From contig JAIYCV010000042.1 of the NCBI GenBank assembly GCA_027487845.1, positions 248,001-312,000 on the forward strand: a stretch of DNA of 64,000 nucleotides, written 5' to 3'. This DNA comes from Flammeovirgaceae bacterium (GTDB lineage Bacteria; Bacteroidota; Bacteroidia; Cytophagales; Cyclobacteriaceae). The notes beneath the pieces were generated by a model. That model saw only the letters and a program-made list of their open reading frames with translations, made no database searches and was not told the origin of the DNA. The position numbers and the translations under genes are program-made. This document shows positions 48,533 to 58,126 of this stretch, piece after piece; position 1 is the stretch's first letter, and each line of letters opens with the position of its first letter.

Positions 48533-48747
48533 TGGCCAAGAAAGACGAACAATCAACCAAAAAACAAAACAAACCGAGGGTTCACACAGAGCTCAGGGGC
48601 TTTGAAGTCACGATAAATCAATTTGGCGAGCTTCAATCGAGTATGAACATCGAAAAAATAAATGATTTCTTAAATAGAAATGTAGATGATAAAAAATTAT
48701 TAGAAAAAGAAGAGAAGGAAAATCAAAAAAAGAAAAAGAAGAAATAA
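48532..48747 (+). CDS. Small Lys/Glu-rich hypothetical protein
   Basis: 71 aa, overlaps the gltX stop; VHTELRGFEVTINQFGELQSSMNIEKINDFLNRNV core with KKKKKK tail. Confidence 0.6.
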   Translation: MAKKDEQSTKKQNKPRVHTELRGFEVTINQFGELQSSMNIEKINDFLNRNVDDKKLLEKEEKENQKKKKKK

Positions 48748-48753
48748 ATCAGC

Positions 48754-49521
48754 ATGAACTCACACGAAATCGATTATCAAATTAAAGGTGAAAGCATTCA
48801 AATTGTCGAAGTAGAGCTTGACCCGTTAGAAACTGTCATTGCCGAAGCAGGCGCAATGTTGTTTATGGAGCAAGGTATTATGTTTGAAACTAAAATGGGC
48901 GATGGAAGCAATACCAATCAAGGTTTGTTTGATAAACTTTTGTCAGCAGGAAGTAGAATGTTAACGGGCGAGTCTTTATTCATGACCCACTTCACAAATC
49001 GTGGGAACAAGAAAGCAAAGGTTGGTTTCTCCGCTCCATATCCTGGTACTGTTATACCAGTAGACTTAGCCAAAAGTCCAAACAACGAATTAGTGGTTCA
49101 AAAAGACGGGTTCCTTTGCGCTGCGTTAGGCACAAAACTGTCCATTGTATTTAACAGAAAAATAGGTTCCGGATTAGTGGGCGGGGAAGGTTTTATTCTC
49201 CAAAAATTGCAAGGAGATGGCAAAGCATTTGTTCACGCAGGTGGCACTGTTATCGAAAGAACGCTGAACAATGAGACCTTAAGAGTCGACACAGGTTGCG
49301 TGGTTGCATTTGAATCTCAAATTGACTTTGATGTAGAATCTGTGGGAAGTTTAAAATCAATGGTATTTGGAGGAGAAGGTATTTTTCTTGCAACCTTAAG
49401 AGGATCGGGAAAGGTCTATCTTCAGTCAATGCCCATTCGAAAATTAATACAAGCAATATCGCCTTACGGAAGCAACAGCAGAAAAGAATCCGGCTCTCTA
49501 TTAGGCGGACTATTTGAATGA
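48754..49521 (+). CDS. AIM24 / TIGR00266 family protein
   Basis: [44 protein letters not shown]...[12 protein letters not shown]; glycine-rich repeats. Confidence 0.88.
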   Translation: MNSHEIDYQIKGESIQIVEVELDPLETVIAEAGAMLFMEQGIMFETKMGDGSNTNQGLFDKLLSAGSRMLTGESLFMTHFTNRGNKKAKVGFSAPYPGTVIPVDLAKSPNNELVVQKDGFLCAALGTKLSIVFNRKIGSGLVGGEGFILQKLQGDGKAFVHAGGTVIERTLNNETLRVDTGCVVAFESQIDFDVESVGSLKSMVFGGEGIFLATLRGSGKVYLQSMPIRKLIQAISPYGSNSRKESGSLLGGLFE

Positions 49522-49533
49522 TAGTCGACCTCC

Positions 49534-50751
49534 ATGGAAATAATTAAGATAGGATTGATAAGAGAAGGGAAAACACCTCCCGATAAAAGAGTGGCTTTTA
49601 CACCCAAACAAGTGGAAGAAATCCATCAGTTATTTCCTAACGTAAAGGTGGTCGTTCAAAGCTGCGAAGCTCGATGCTTTGATGATAAAGAATACAAAAA
49701 TGCAGGTGCCAACATCGTATCAAGTGTAGAAGATTGCGACATACTATTTGGCATTAAAGAGGTACCAATCGATCAATTAATAGCCAACAAAACATACTTG
49801 TTTTTCTCGCATACCATAAAGCAACAACCCTATAACAAAAAACTACTCCAAACAATATTACAAAAGAATATAACGCTTATCGATTACGAAGCGTTAAAAG
49901 ATAGTCAAGGTAACAGACTAGTTGCATTCGGAAGATACGCTGGCATTGTTGGTGCTTACAATGCCCTTTGGACATTCGGAAAAAAATATGCCGCATTTGA
50001 GGTAAGACGAGCATTCGAATGCTTTGACATAAATGACCTAAAAATAGAGTTAAGGAAGGTTACACTGCCACCAATAAAAATTGCCCTAACAGGCAGTGGC
50101 AGAGTTGCCAAGGGTGCTATGGAAACACTTGATACTGCGGGCATACGCAAGGTTTCGGCCGAAGATTTCCTATCTAAAAAGTACAGTGAACCTGTATATG
50201 TTCAACTAAGCAGTGCTGAATACCACAGGCATAAAAGAGGACTTCCATTTAACAGAACAGATTTCCATTTAGCACCCGAACAATATGAATCTGACTTCCT
50301 AAAATACGGGGAAGTCACAGACATACTCATAGCTGGCGCCTATTGGAATCCGAAAGCACCAAAACTTTTTGAGCAACAACAGCTAGTCAATAAAAAATTC
50401 AAAATCAAAATAATCGCAGATATAACCTGCGATATAAATGGTTCAATTTCCTCTACGAAAAAAGCGAGCACGATAATAGAACCATTGTATGATTACCACA
50501 TAGAATCTGATTCAATCTGCAGCCCTTTAAGTCAAAAAGAAAATATAACGGTTATGGCAATTGATAATCTCCCTTGCGAGTTGCCAAGAAGTTCTTCCGA
50601 AGAATTCGGAAGAGACCTAATCGATAGGATAATGAACCCAATCATCTATAGTAAGCCCGAAGGAATAGCCACGCGTGCTACGGTGGCGAAAGCAGGAAAG
50701 CTAACAGACAATTTTTCGTATCTCCTGGACTATGTAAATAATTACGAATGA
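49534..50751 (+). CDS. Saccharopine dehydrogenase (Lys1-like) / alanine dehydrogenase-PNT superfamily NAD(P) oxidoreductase
   Basis: IGLIREGKTPPDKRVAFTPKQVEEI; TLIDYEALKDSQGNRLVAFGRYAGIVGAYNALWTFGKKY; IALTGSGRVAKGAMETLDTAGI. Confidence 0.75.
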   Translation: MEIIKIGLIREGKTPPDKRVAFTPKQVEEIHQLFPNVKVVVQSCEARCFDDKEYKNAGANIVSSVEDCDILFGIKEVPIDQLIANKTYLFFSHTIKQQPYNKKLLQTILQKNITLIDYEALKDSQGNRLVAFGRYAGIVGAYNALWTFGKKYAAFEVRRAFECFDINDLKIELRKVTLPPIKIALTGSGRVAKGAMETLDTAGIRKVSAEDFLSKKYSEPVYVQLSSAEYHRHKRGLPFNRTDFHLAPEQYESDFLKYGEVTDILIAGAYWNPKAPKLFEQQQLVNKKFKIKIIADITCDINGSISSTKKASTIIEPLYDYHIESDSICSPLSQKENITVMAIDNLPCELPRSSSEEFGRDLIDRIMNPIIYSKPEGIATRATVAKAGKLTDNFSYLLDYVNNYE

Positions 50752-51053
50752 TTTTATACAATGAAACAATTGGCATTGACAAAGAAGTAGAAGAACAACT
50801 ACTGGACTGGATGAAATCTTTTTATATACCTGAGATAATGAAAACTAAGTTGTTTAATGAATATAAAATCTATAAAGTCCTAAGCCACGATGATGAAGCA
50901 TCCACTTCCTATAGTGTGCAGTTCTTTTCAAATACAATTGAAGACATTCTCTTATTTATCAATCACTACTCGAAGCCGCTGGTCGAGGAACAACAAATAA
51001 AGTTCAAGGACAGGCACATCACGTTTAGAACACTTTTGGAAGAGGTACTGTAA
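50748..51053 (+). CDS. DUF4286 family protein
   Basis: MILYNETIGIDKEVEEQLLDWMKSFYIPEIMKTKLFNEYKIYKVLSHDDEASTSYSVQFF, ~100 aa. Confidence 0.8.
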   Translation: MILYNETIGIDKEVEEQLLDWMKSFYIPEIMKTKLFNEYKIYKVLSHDDEASTSYSVQFFSNTIEDILLFINHYSKPLVEEQQIKFKDRHITFRTLLEEVL

Positions 51054-51055
51054 AT

Positions 51056-51523
51056 CTATCTGCCCAATAAATGCACAATTTCATTTTTCTCCAAACTACA
51101 ATTAATCCATTCACCGTCTAGTCTTGCACCGTAGTCACCATAAAATTTAATAGCGGCCTCGTTCCAATCTAAGACTTGCCAAACCATTCCAGAACAGCCA
51201 TCATTGGCAGCTTTTAACATTGTTCTTTCAAAGAGCAGTTTACCTATTCCTCTTCCTCGATACGCCTCGGTGACGATAATATCTTCGAGATAAAGTCTCC
51301 TCCCTTTCCATGTGGAATAACGATAATAGTAAAGCGAGATACCTACTATGAACTCATCATCTTGAGCTACAAAAAAACCAAAAACAGGATCAGAGCCGAA
51401 TCCATCCTTCTCCATCAATTCAACAGTGTTGATAACCTCGCTCGAAGCTTTTTCAAATTCGGCTAGCTCCCTAATCAATTCCAATACCCTGGGAAGATCT
51501 TCCCTAGTTCCTTGCCTAATCAT
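51056..51523 (-). CDS. GNAT family N-acetyltransferase
   Basis: LYLEDIIVTEAYRGRGIGKLLFERTMLKAANDGCSGMVWQVLDWNEAAIKFYGDYGARLD. Confidence 0.93.
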   Translation of the reverse strand: MIRQGTREDLPRVLELIRELAEFEKASSEVINTVELMEKDGFGSDPVFGFFVAQDDEFIVGISLYYYRYSTWKGRRLYLEDIIVTEAYRGRGIGKLLFERTMLKAANDGCSGMVWQVLDWNEAAIKFYGDYGARLDGEWINCSLEKNEIVHLLGR

Positions 51524-51547
51524 ATTTTTTTGACGCTATCTGAAATA

Positions 51548-51575
51548 AAAATGGCTCCATGTGGAGCCATTCTTT
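51548..51575 (-). terminator. Terminator downstream of gldN
   Basis: ATGGCTCC-ATGT-GGAGCCAT; read on minus it is followed by TTTTTATTT. Confidence 0.82.
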
Positions 51576-51593
51576 AGTAACCATTTGAATTCA

Positions 51594-52490
51594 CTAATAT
51601 TCCCAAAGGTTGTGCTCCTTCTCCATCATCTTCAACTCTTCCTCCCACCTAGCATATATCGCCTCCCTATATGACCGCCCGTTTCTAGTTATAATACTAA
51701 CAATGTCCAAATCATCTGGATTTTCTACCTTAGAGATAACTCCATGAAACAATCTCAATTTAAATGCATCAGTAAAAAGCCTGTTTTCAGCAGGATTATA
51801 TCTATTTCTCCACATCACCATGTCCCTTTCAGCCAAATTCTTGCTGTGCGAATATGCCTGAACCAAATTAAAGAAATCTTTATAGAGAACATAGCCTCGA
51901 GGGTTCAATGCGTCTTCTCCTGATTTTTGAGCCAAAATTCCCAAGGCCTGAATATCGTAAAATAGCCTTGAGCGTCTTTTGTCAAAAATAACGTCCTCAC
52001 GCAACTCAAGACCAAGAATTTGATCAACTCCTATATACTCTGTTTGATCTGTTGATTTCTCCCACCAGCCAGCATCAGAGGTAGGATGACCCTGATTATC
52101 ATTTCTAATAGATGTATAGTTAACACCACCGAAACTAACTGCTTCGCTCGTCACATAAGACTTTTTTGAATCATATGGATCCGCCATCACAGCCGTATTA
52201 CTGATCAGCGTTTCGTTGACTGTTTGAACCCGCTTTAGCGAATCATCATAAACATTCAACTTTCCATTTTTTATAGCGGTAAGAATGAATTTCGCAATAT
52301 CCGATTGCCTAGACTTAAAGCCAGCATTTTGCCTTTCCGACAAGTCGATACTTCGATTAACCCTATACTTATAAAGTTGTTCGTAATATGGAATACCATC
52401 AACGGACCCAGGATTCACAATCGTATCGGATTGAGCCAAAACAGAACTGCACAGGCCAACCAAAATAAACACCGATATATAAATTTTCAT
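51594..52490 (-). CDS. gldN: Gliding motility / T9SS protein GldN (PorN); start placed at ATG 52490
   Basis: Signal peptide MKIYISVFILVGLCSSVLAQ; IGVDQILGLELREDVIFDKRRSRLFYDIQALGIL; follows gldM. Confidence 0.92.
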   Translation of the reverse strand: MKIYISVFILVGLCSSVLAQSDTIVNPGSVDGIPYYEQLYKYRVNRSIDLSERQNAGFKSRQSDIAKFILTAIKNGKLNVYDDSLKRVQTVNETLISNTAVMADPYDSKKSYVTSEAVSFGGVNYTSIRNDNQGHPTSDAGWWEKSTDQTEYIGVDQILGLELREDVIFDKRRSRLFYDIQALGILAQKSGEDALNPRGYVLYKDFFNLVQAYSHSKNLAERDMVMWRNRYNPAENRLFTDAFKLRLFHGVISKVENPDDLDIVSIITRNGRSYREAIYARWEEELKMMEKEHNLWEY

Positions 52491-52497
52491 AATTCTT

Positions 52498-54090
52498 TTA
52501 CTTTGAAGCCATTTTAAAAGTACCACCCATTTTTGCTTGAACAGGCTTTGCATCTGAATCATTAGGATCCCAAGTTGACCTCACTACTTGAACATTTGAC
52601 AATGAAAAAGTGTCACCCGCCCTTAAACCATATTTGGCCAATTCTATTGTTCCTGACGACAAAGTGATAGGCGTCTTTCCAGTAATTTGCATCACCATAC
52701 TAATAATTCTATAAGCAGCATCTTTCTGATTCTGTTTCAAAAATGTCTCGTCACTAATCTCTGGAACATATTTAATGATGTTGGTTCCAGCAGGGATTCC
52801 TTTCGCAGGGTCATAATCTTGATTTCCGATTTTAATTGTTCCCTGAGGTTGCGGAACGTTTTTGGCGGTAAATTTATTTTTCCCTATTGATACACCATTC
52901 ATTGTTATACCAACATTCATTTGCGGCCTTTTGGGTAACAATACAAATTTTCCTGGTCCCATTTTCTGAATGGAACCTTCGTCAGCCGAACAAGTGAGAC
53001 TTAGTCCAGAGAGATCAGTTAGGCCTTGTACTGAAACTGACATTTCGTTACCACACTCCAAATATAACGTACTGGCAGCAACGGATTCAAATTTCGCAAC
53101 AGGTCGGAGCACCCTATACTTGATGTTTTCCTCAAGAGGTGCCCTCCCAGGAAGGTTGATTTTTACCTTAAACGAAGATTCCGCTACACCATTTTCATCA
53201 AAATTAGTTGCGCTGGCTGGAAACTTTATCTTACCCATTTTAATTTTGATCCCCGGTGAGATCTCCTTTTCTTCAACTGTAACTGGCCGGCCGTCTTTAA
53301 ACATTTCTGGGTTCACCCCTGAAGCAGCTCCCGCAACAAATAAACTTCCTTCATAATCTAACCCCGCAACCAACGTGTTTGATTGAGCCTGAACCATGGG
53401 CACAAGTTGATCTACCTTGTAGCTGACACCCTCTGCTATCGCATTTAATGAATCTAATGCCTGGGCTTCGTAGTCTAAAATCTCAGTTTGCAACTGACTG
53501 ATTGTGGCAACAGCTGCTGGCAATGGCGCACCTTCGAAAGAAAACGTAATAAAATCTTTGTCTTTGTGGATTCCACCTTTAAACTCCTTATAGTCTTCGG
53601 CCGTCCTAGTCAATTTTGCAAAAGGTTGCTTCAACCCCATTACCTGATTCAACCCACTGACAAAATTATCGATCTGGTCAATGTATTTTTTACTAACTGT
53701 TGCTTTGGCGTTTTCGTTTAGAAAAAATTCCTCTGGCCGATGGGTATTAGCCCAATATCCTTCGCCCTCCAATTCTTTTCCATCCACGGTTTTCAGTTCC
53801 TTCTTCAAACCATCCAAGTATTGAATGGTACCTTTTGCTAACTCCGTAACTTTCTTTGCTCTGACCTTTGCGTCAATAACTTTCTGTGAAGTACTGGTCG
53901 CTCCTTCAATACCTTTCAATTTATTGTCGTTAGTTATCTTGCTTTCTTCAATCAGTTCGCCTAACGTAGTATCAATAATTACGAACTTTTCAAGAACGGC
54001 ATTGCTTACGTTGAGTGCCAACAGCGCAGTAAGCACTAAGTACATCATCCCAATAAGCTTCTGCCTGGGTGTTTCTTTTCCTCCTGCCAT
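52498..54090 (-). CDS. gldM: Gliding motility / T9SS protein GldM (PorM)
   Basis: MAGGKETPRQKLIGMMYLVLTALLALNVSNAVLEKFVIID. Confidence 0.95.
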   Translation of the reverse strand: MAGGKETPRQKLIGMMYLVLTALLALNVSNAVLEKFVIIDTTLGELIEESKITNDNKLKGIEGATSTSQKVIDAKVRAKKVTELAKGTIQYLDGLKKELKTVDGKELEGEGYWANTHRPEEFFLNENAKATVSKKYIDQIDNFVSGLNQVMGLKQPFAKLTRTAEDYKEFKGGIHKDKDFITFSFEGAPLPAAVATISQLQTEILDYEAQALDSLNAIAEGVSYKVDQLVPMVQAQSNTLVAGLDYEGSLFVAGAASGVNPEMFKDGRPVTVEEKEISPGIKIKMGKIKFPASATNFDENGVAESSFKVKINLPGRAPLEENIKYRVLRPVAKFESVAASTLYLECGNEMSVSVQGLTDLSGLSLTCSADEGSIQKMGPGKFVLLPKRPQMNVGITMNGVSIGKNKFTAKNVPQPQGTIKIGNQDYDPAKGIPAGTNIIKYVPEISDETFLKQNQKDAAYRIISMVMQITGKTPITLSSGTIELAKYGLRAGDTFSLSNVQVVRSTWDPNDSDAKPVQAKMGGTFKMASK

Positions 54091-54130
54091 GGTTTATATT
54101 TTTAAAAAGTATTAAATAAACGCCCTATCC

Positions 54131-54955
54131 TTATTTACCAGAACCTTTCATTGCCGTTAACATGCTTCCATAAACATTATTCAAGGCAGACAAGTTATCA
54201 GTCAGTTTTCCTAGTTCAGACGTGAATTTGGCAGTATTCTCGCCTGTTTTTGCTAGGCCGTTCATAGCCCCTGTCAAACTCTCATAGTATTTATTCAAGC
54301 TCTTAACATGAGAATCCGCATCCTTCAACTCCATTTCGTACACGGTGTTAAGTGCAGACAGATTCTTCGTAACCTTAACGACTTGATTATGATATTCTCC
54401 TGTATCTTTCGAGGCATCGGCCATAGATGATACGGCTTTGATAGCAGTACCATACGATTTATTCATCTCAGTAAGAGATTGTGAGGCAGCTTGAACATTT
54501 TTGGCGTAGTCACTTGTAGCAACAGATGCATTTGAAAGATTTGTCAACTGCGAAGTCGAAGTCGCTAAACTTGTCAATCCTTTCCCTAAGTTGTCAAGCA
54601 AATTTTGATCAACTTTTGCCGTCTTTAACATTTCATCAATTTTTAAAATCGCACTTCCCTCATTGCCAGAAGGCCTGTTGCTGATTCTTGTAGGTACGGC
54701 AGGAGCTTCATAATCTTCTGCCAATTCCGGATAAACTTTCGCCCATTCCACTTCGGCATGAGGCGGTTCAAAAGCACTTAAGAAGAATATAACCGCCTCT
54801 GTTATTAGACCTATCATAAGCATTTCACTAGCTCCTGGTAAGTGTTGTATCTTGAACAATGCACCAATAATTACTACGGCAGCACCGATACCGTATACTT
54901 TTGGCATTATCGTTTTGAATAGTAAAGTTGTAAATCCGCCTTTTTTGTTAGCCAT
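54131..54955 (-). CDS. gldL: Gliding motility / T9SS motor protein GldL (PorL)
   Basis: KTIMPKVYGIGAAVVIIGALFKIQHLPGASEMLMIGLITEAVIFFLSAFEPP, then a long helical cytoplasmic region. Confidence 0.95.
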   Translation of the reverse strand: MANKKGGFTTLLFKTIMPKVYGIGAAVVIIGALFKIQHLPGASEMLMIGLITEAVIFFLSAFEPPHAEVEWAKVYPELAEDYEAPAVPTRISNRPSGNEGSAILKIDEMLKTAKVDQNLLDNLGKGLTSLATSTSQLTNLSNASVATSDYAKNVQAASQSLTEMNKSYGTAIKAVSSMADASKDTGEYHNQVVKVTKNLSALNTVYEMELKDADSHVKSLNKYYESLTGAMNGLAKTGENTAKFTSELGKLTDNLSALNNVYGSMLTAMKGSGK

Positions 54956-55021
54956 GATTATTTAGAATTTAAGGTTTTTGCCGTTTGTTATTTGTATAAA
55001 TATAAAGAGAGTTTTCAATTT

Positions 55022-56134
55022 TTAAAATCCTGTGATTGATGACCTTTCAATATTAGTCATTACGCACCTGAATCCGATAAATGACCGGGTAGAATCTTTG
55101 TATTCAAAAGTTCTGGTGCCTGTTTCCAAATAGTATGCAACATCCTTCCATGAACCTCCACGAATCACCTTCTTCGCATTATATTTTTCTTTTGAATTGC
55201 CTTCTTTATCATATGCGTTTTTGTCAATAAATTGAGGGTTCAAATCCCACACCGTTGGGACAGACGCAGGATTAAAGTCATCCAAACACCACTCTGACAC
55301 ATTCCCAGACATATCATAAAGGCCATAATCATTGGCAAAATATTGACCTACTTCAGCTGTGTACTCATAGCCGTCATCATAGTAGTTACCTCTACCTGGT
55401 TTAAAATTTGCCAACATACATCCTTTTGCATTTCTAATATAAGGCCCACCCCAAGGATACTTGGCCATATCTCGGCCTCCTCTTGAGCTATACTCCCATT
55501 CGGCCTCAGAGGGAAGCCTGAACGCTGGAACTGGTGGTTGACCTTCGTTGGTCTTTCTCCAGTCATTTAAAAAAGAGGTTCTCCATCTTCCGAAAAAATT
55601 AGCGGCCTCCCAGCTAACCCCAACAACAGGGTATTCTTTGTATCCTGGATGGTCCCAATAGTAATCAACTAAAGGATCTCCCATGTGATGAGAAAAGTCT
55701 TGCATCCAAACCGTAGTATCTGGATAATACTTTGATTTAAACTCCTCCTCGGTAGGGGTCTTAAAAGGTTCTGGCAATTGAGCTTTTTCTACCAAAAAGA
55801 ATTCAGTGAATTGGCGATACTCGTTATTTGTTATCTCCGTATCGTCCATGAATAATGGACCGATCGTAATTTGTTTGTTTAAATTGATTTGAGTAGAAGC
55901 GGGGTCCTCATCTGCCTGGCCCATATGAAATGTCCCAGGAGGGATCGGCACCATACCATAGGGAATAGGCATTACAAAATCGGGCCTATCTTGCGCACCA
56001 AGAAGTTCTCCTTGTGGATCGCTAGCGCCACCCTTTTTACCGCCAATTCCCAATAATCCGCAACTTGAAACTGCAAGACCAAGAGTAAAAATCGATGCCT
56101 GACAAAAACTTCTAGAAAAAACTAACTTATTCAT
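55022..56134 (-). CDS. gldK: Gliding motility / T9SS lipoprotein GldK (PorK), FGE/SUMF1 fold
   Basis: VSSCGLLGIGGKKGGASDPQGELLGAQDRP...MVPIPPGTFHMGQADEDPA...VIRGGSWKDVAYYLETGTRTFEYKDSTRSFIGFRCVM. Confidence 0.95.
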   Translation of the reverse strand: MNKLVFSRSFCQASIFTLGLAVSSCGLLGIGGKKGGASDPQGELLGAQDRPDFVMPIPYGMVPIPPGTFHMGQADEDPASTQINLNKQITIGPLFMDDTEITNNEYRQFTEFFLVEKAQLPEPFKTPTEEEFKSKYYPDTTVWMQDFSHHMGDPLVDYYWDHPGYKEYPVVGVSWEAANFFGRWRTSFLNDWRKTNEGQPPVPAFRLPSEAEWEYSSRGGRDMAKYPWGGPYIRNAKGCMLANFKPGRGNYYDDGYEYTAEVGQYFANDYGLYDMSGNVSEWCLDDFNPASVPTVWDLNPQFIDKNAYDKEGNSKEKYNAKKVIRGGSWKDVAYYLETGTRTFEYKDSTRSFIGFRCVMTNIERSSITGF

Positions 56135-56272
56135 AAATACTGTTTTTAAAACCCACTCTTTTGTTTAATATCTAGCCATTTAAAGACACCTATATTCCAA
56201 TTCAGTCCGCTATTTTAGAAAAAAGTAAAGACTAAACGGTAAAAATCGTGAAAAAAAACCAAAATATTTTCA

Positions 56273-57226
56273 TCAATGCCTATATCGAGGTGTTCTTACC
56301 ACTTTTTTCCCACCCCCTGGATTAACCGGAAGTTCATATGTTAAAACCAATTCGTGTGAGGTTGCCTGTTTTGCTTGTTGATCTTGTATCACATAATCAA
56401 TGGCATATCCCAATTTAACCGATTTATCCTTAACCAGACTGTATCCCAAAATTAGCGTTGCGGATTCGGCCTGTCTAAAAGCAGTTCCTACCCAGACTTT
56501 ATCCTTAAAATAACCAATCGCACCGGCAGTAACGGTAGTTTTTGTTAAGTCAGACTGCACTAAACCAGTGAACAAAAACCGAAGATCAAAACTAACATCA
56601 TAATAATAACCTCCGGTAAGATAAACGTGGTTTTTTAAGGGGCTTCGTTGGGATAATCCAAAGTCAAAAGTAGATTTCACTAAGTGATTAAAACTGATTC
56701 CTGCATAATATTTTTCTTTTCGATAGAAAACACCCATCGAAATATCTGGTCTAATTTGAGATTCCTTGCCATTTGCCTTTAATAAGGGGTCATCAGGATT
56801 GATCGCTCTATACAAATCGAAATTGAGTGTTTGAGAATAAATGCCGGCTCGAAGGCCAAAACTAAGCTTACTATCTTTAAGCGCTAAATGATAGGCATAA
56901 GTAGCCTGAATCTCTTGGTTGGTTTGTGGCCCCAACTTGTCGTTCATTATATACGCTCCAAATCCGCTGTTAAGTTTATATATTGGAGCTGTCATGCTTA
57001 CAATTTGAGTAGTTGGGGCACCTCCGTTACCAGCGGTTGGCTGATACCCCAACCATTGACTTCGATGAAGTGCTGTGAGTTTAGTTACGCCCTCAACGCC
57101 CGCAAATCCGGGATTATAATAAAGTGTATTAAGCATGTATTGTGAAAACTGTGGATCCTGCTGAGCAAGCGAGGTGCCCACCGCACAATATGAAAAAATC
57201 AACACTATGATTGCTCGGTTCGTCAA
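56273..57226 (-). CDS. PorP/SprF family T9SS membrane protein
   Basis: AQQDPQFSQYMLNTLYYNPGFAGVEGVTKLTALHRSQWLGY, adjacent to gldK. Confidence 0.93.
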   Translation of the reverse strand: MTNRAIIVLIFSYCAVGTSLAQQDPQFSQYMLNTLYYNPGFAGVEGVTKLTALHRSQWLGYQPTAGNGGAPTTQIVSMTAPIYKLNSGFGAYIMNDKLGPQTNQEIQATYAYHLALKDSKLSFGLRAGIYSQTLNFDLYRAINPDDPLLKANGKESQIRPDISMGVFYRKEKYYAGISFNHLVKSTFDFGLSQRSPLKNHVYLTGGYYYDVSFDLRFLFTGLVQSDLTKTTVTAGAIGYFKDKVWVGTAFRQAESATLILGYSLVKDKSVKLGYAIDYVIQDQQAKQATSHELVLTYELPVNPGGGKKVVRTPRYRH

Positions 57227-57325
57227 TGTATTAATTTAAGTTTCGAAATATAAAGCAAATATTGTTTGATTTCAATTAAAGTGCAAAAAAATATGAAAGT
57301 ATATAAAAACTTAGTAATTAGACAG

Positions 57326-58102
57326 TTATTTAATATCGTTTGCTTTCTTGATATATAATTCCAATGCACCGGTCATAGATGGGGCATTTGGCAGAGGTGC
57401 TTCAATGTCAAGTAACAACTTTGCATCTTTTACGGCTTGCGCAGTGGTTGATCCAAATGTAGCGATGCGTGTACTATTCTGTTTAAACTCCGGAAAATTC
57501 ACTAATAATGAATTGATCCCTGAGGGGCTAAAGAATGCCAGAATATCATAATAAACGTTCTTCAAATCGCTCAAATTAGCTGCCACTGTGTGATATATGA
57601 TCGCTTCTGTAAATACAATTCCATTTGCCTTTAAAAAATCAGGGATGTCGTTTTTACGAATATCTGAGCAAGGGAACAAAAATTTCTCTGTTTTATGCTT
57701 CTTAACGAGTTCAAGCAAGTCTTGCGTATCTTTTGTGCCTGCAAAAATTTTCCTTTTTCTAATTACGATATATTTCTGAAGGTAGTTGGACGTCTGTTCA
57801 GAGATGCAGAAATACTTCATTTCTGCAGGCATTTCAATTTTTAGTTCTTTACAAATCTCAAAGAAATGATCAACCGCATTTCGGCTGGTAAATATAATGG
57901 CAGTATGGCTGAGTATCTCAATTTTCTGCTTTCTAAATTCCTTTACTGAAACTGGCTCAACCTGAATAAAGGGTCTAAAGTCAATTTTAAGATTGTATTT
58001 TTCGGCTAATTTATGATAGGGAGATGTTATGTCTGGAGGAGCCTCCTGAGTGACCAAAATGCTTTTTACTTTTCGCATCCTGTCCTTTGCGGTTTCAGTC
58101 AT
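57326..58102 (-). CDS. hemD: Uroporphyrinogen-III synthase
   Basis: KSILVTQEAPP...HTAIIFTSRNAVDHFF...ILAFFSPSGINSLL...RIATFGSTTAQAVKDAKL. Confidence 0.9.
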   Translation of the reverse strand: MTETAKDRMRKVKSILVTQEAPPDITSPYHKLAEKYNLKIDFRPFIQVEPVSVKEFRKQKIEILSHTAIIFTSRNAVDHFFEICKELKIEMPAEMKYFCISEQTSNYLQKYIVIRKRKIFAGTKDTQDLLELVKKHKTEKFLFPCSDIRKNDIPDFLKANGIVFTEAIIYHTVAANLSDLKNVYYDILAFFSPSGINSLLVNFPEFKQNSTRIATFGSTTAQAVKDAKLLLDIEAPLPNAPSMTGALELYIKKANDIK

Positions 58103-58126
58103 ATCAACACAAGTCGGGTTCTGCTT

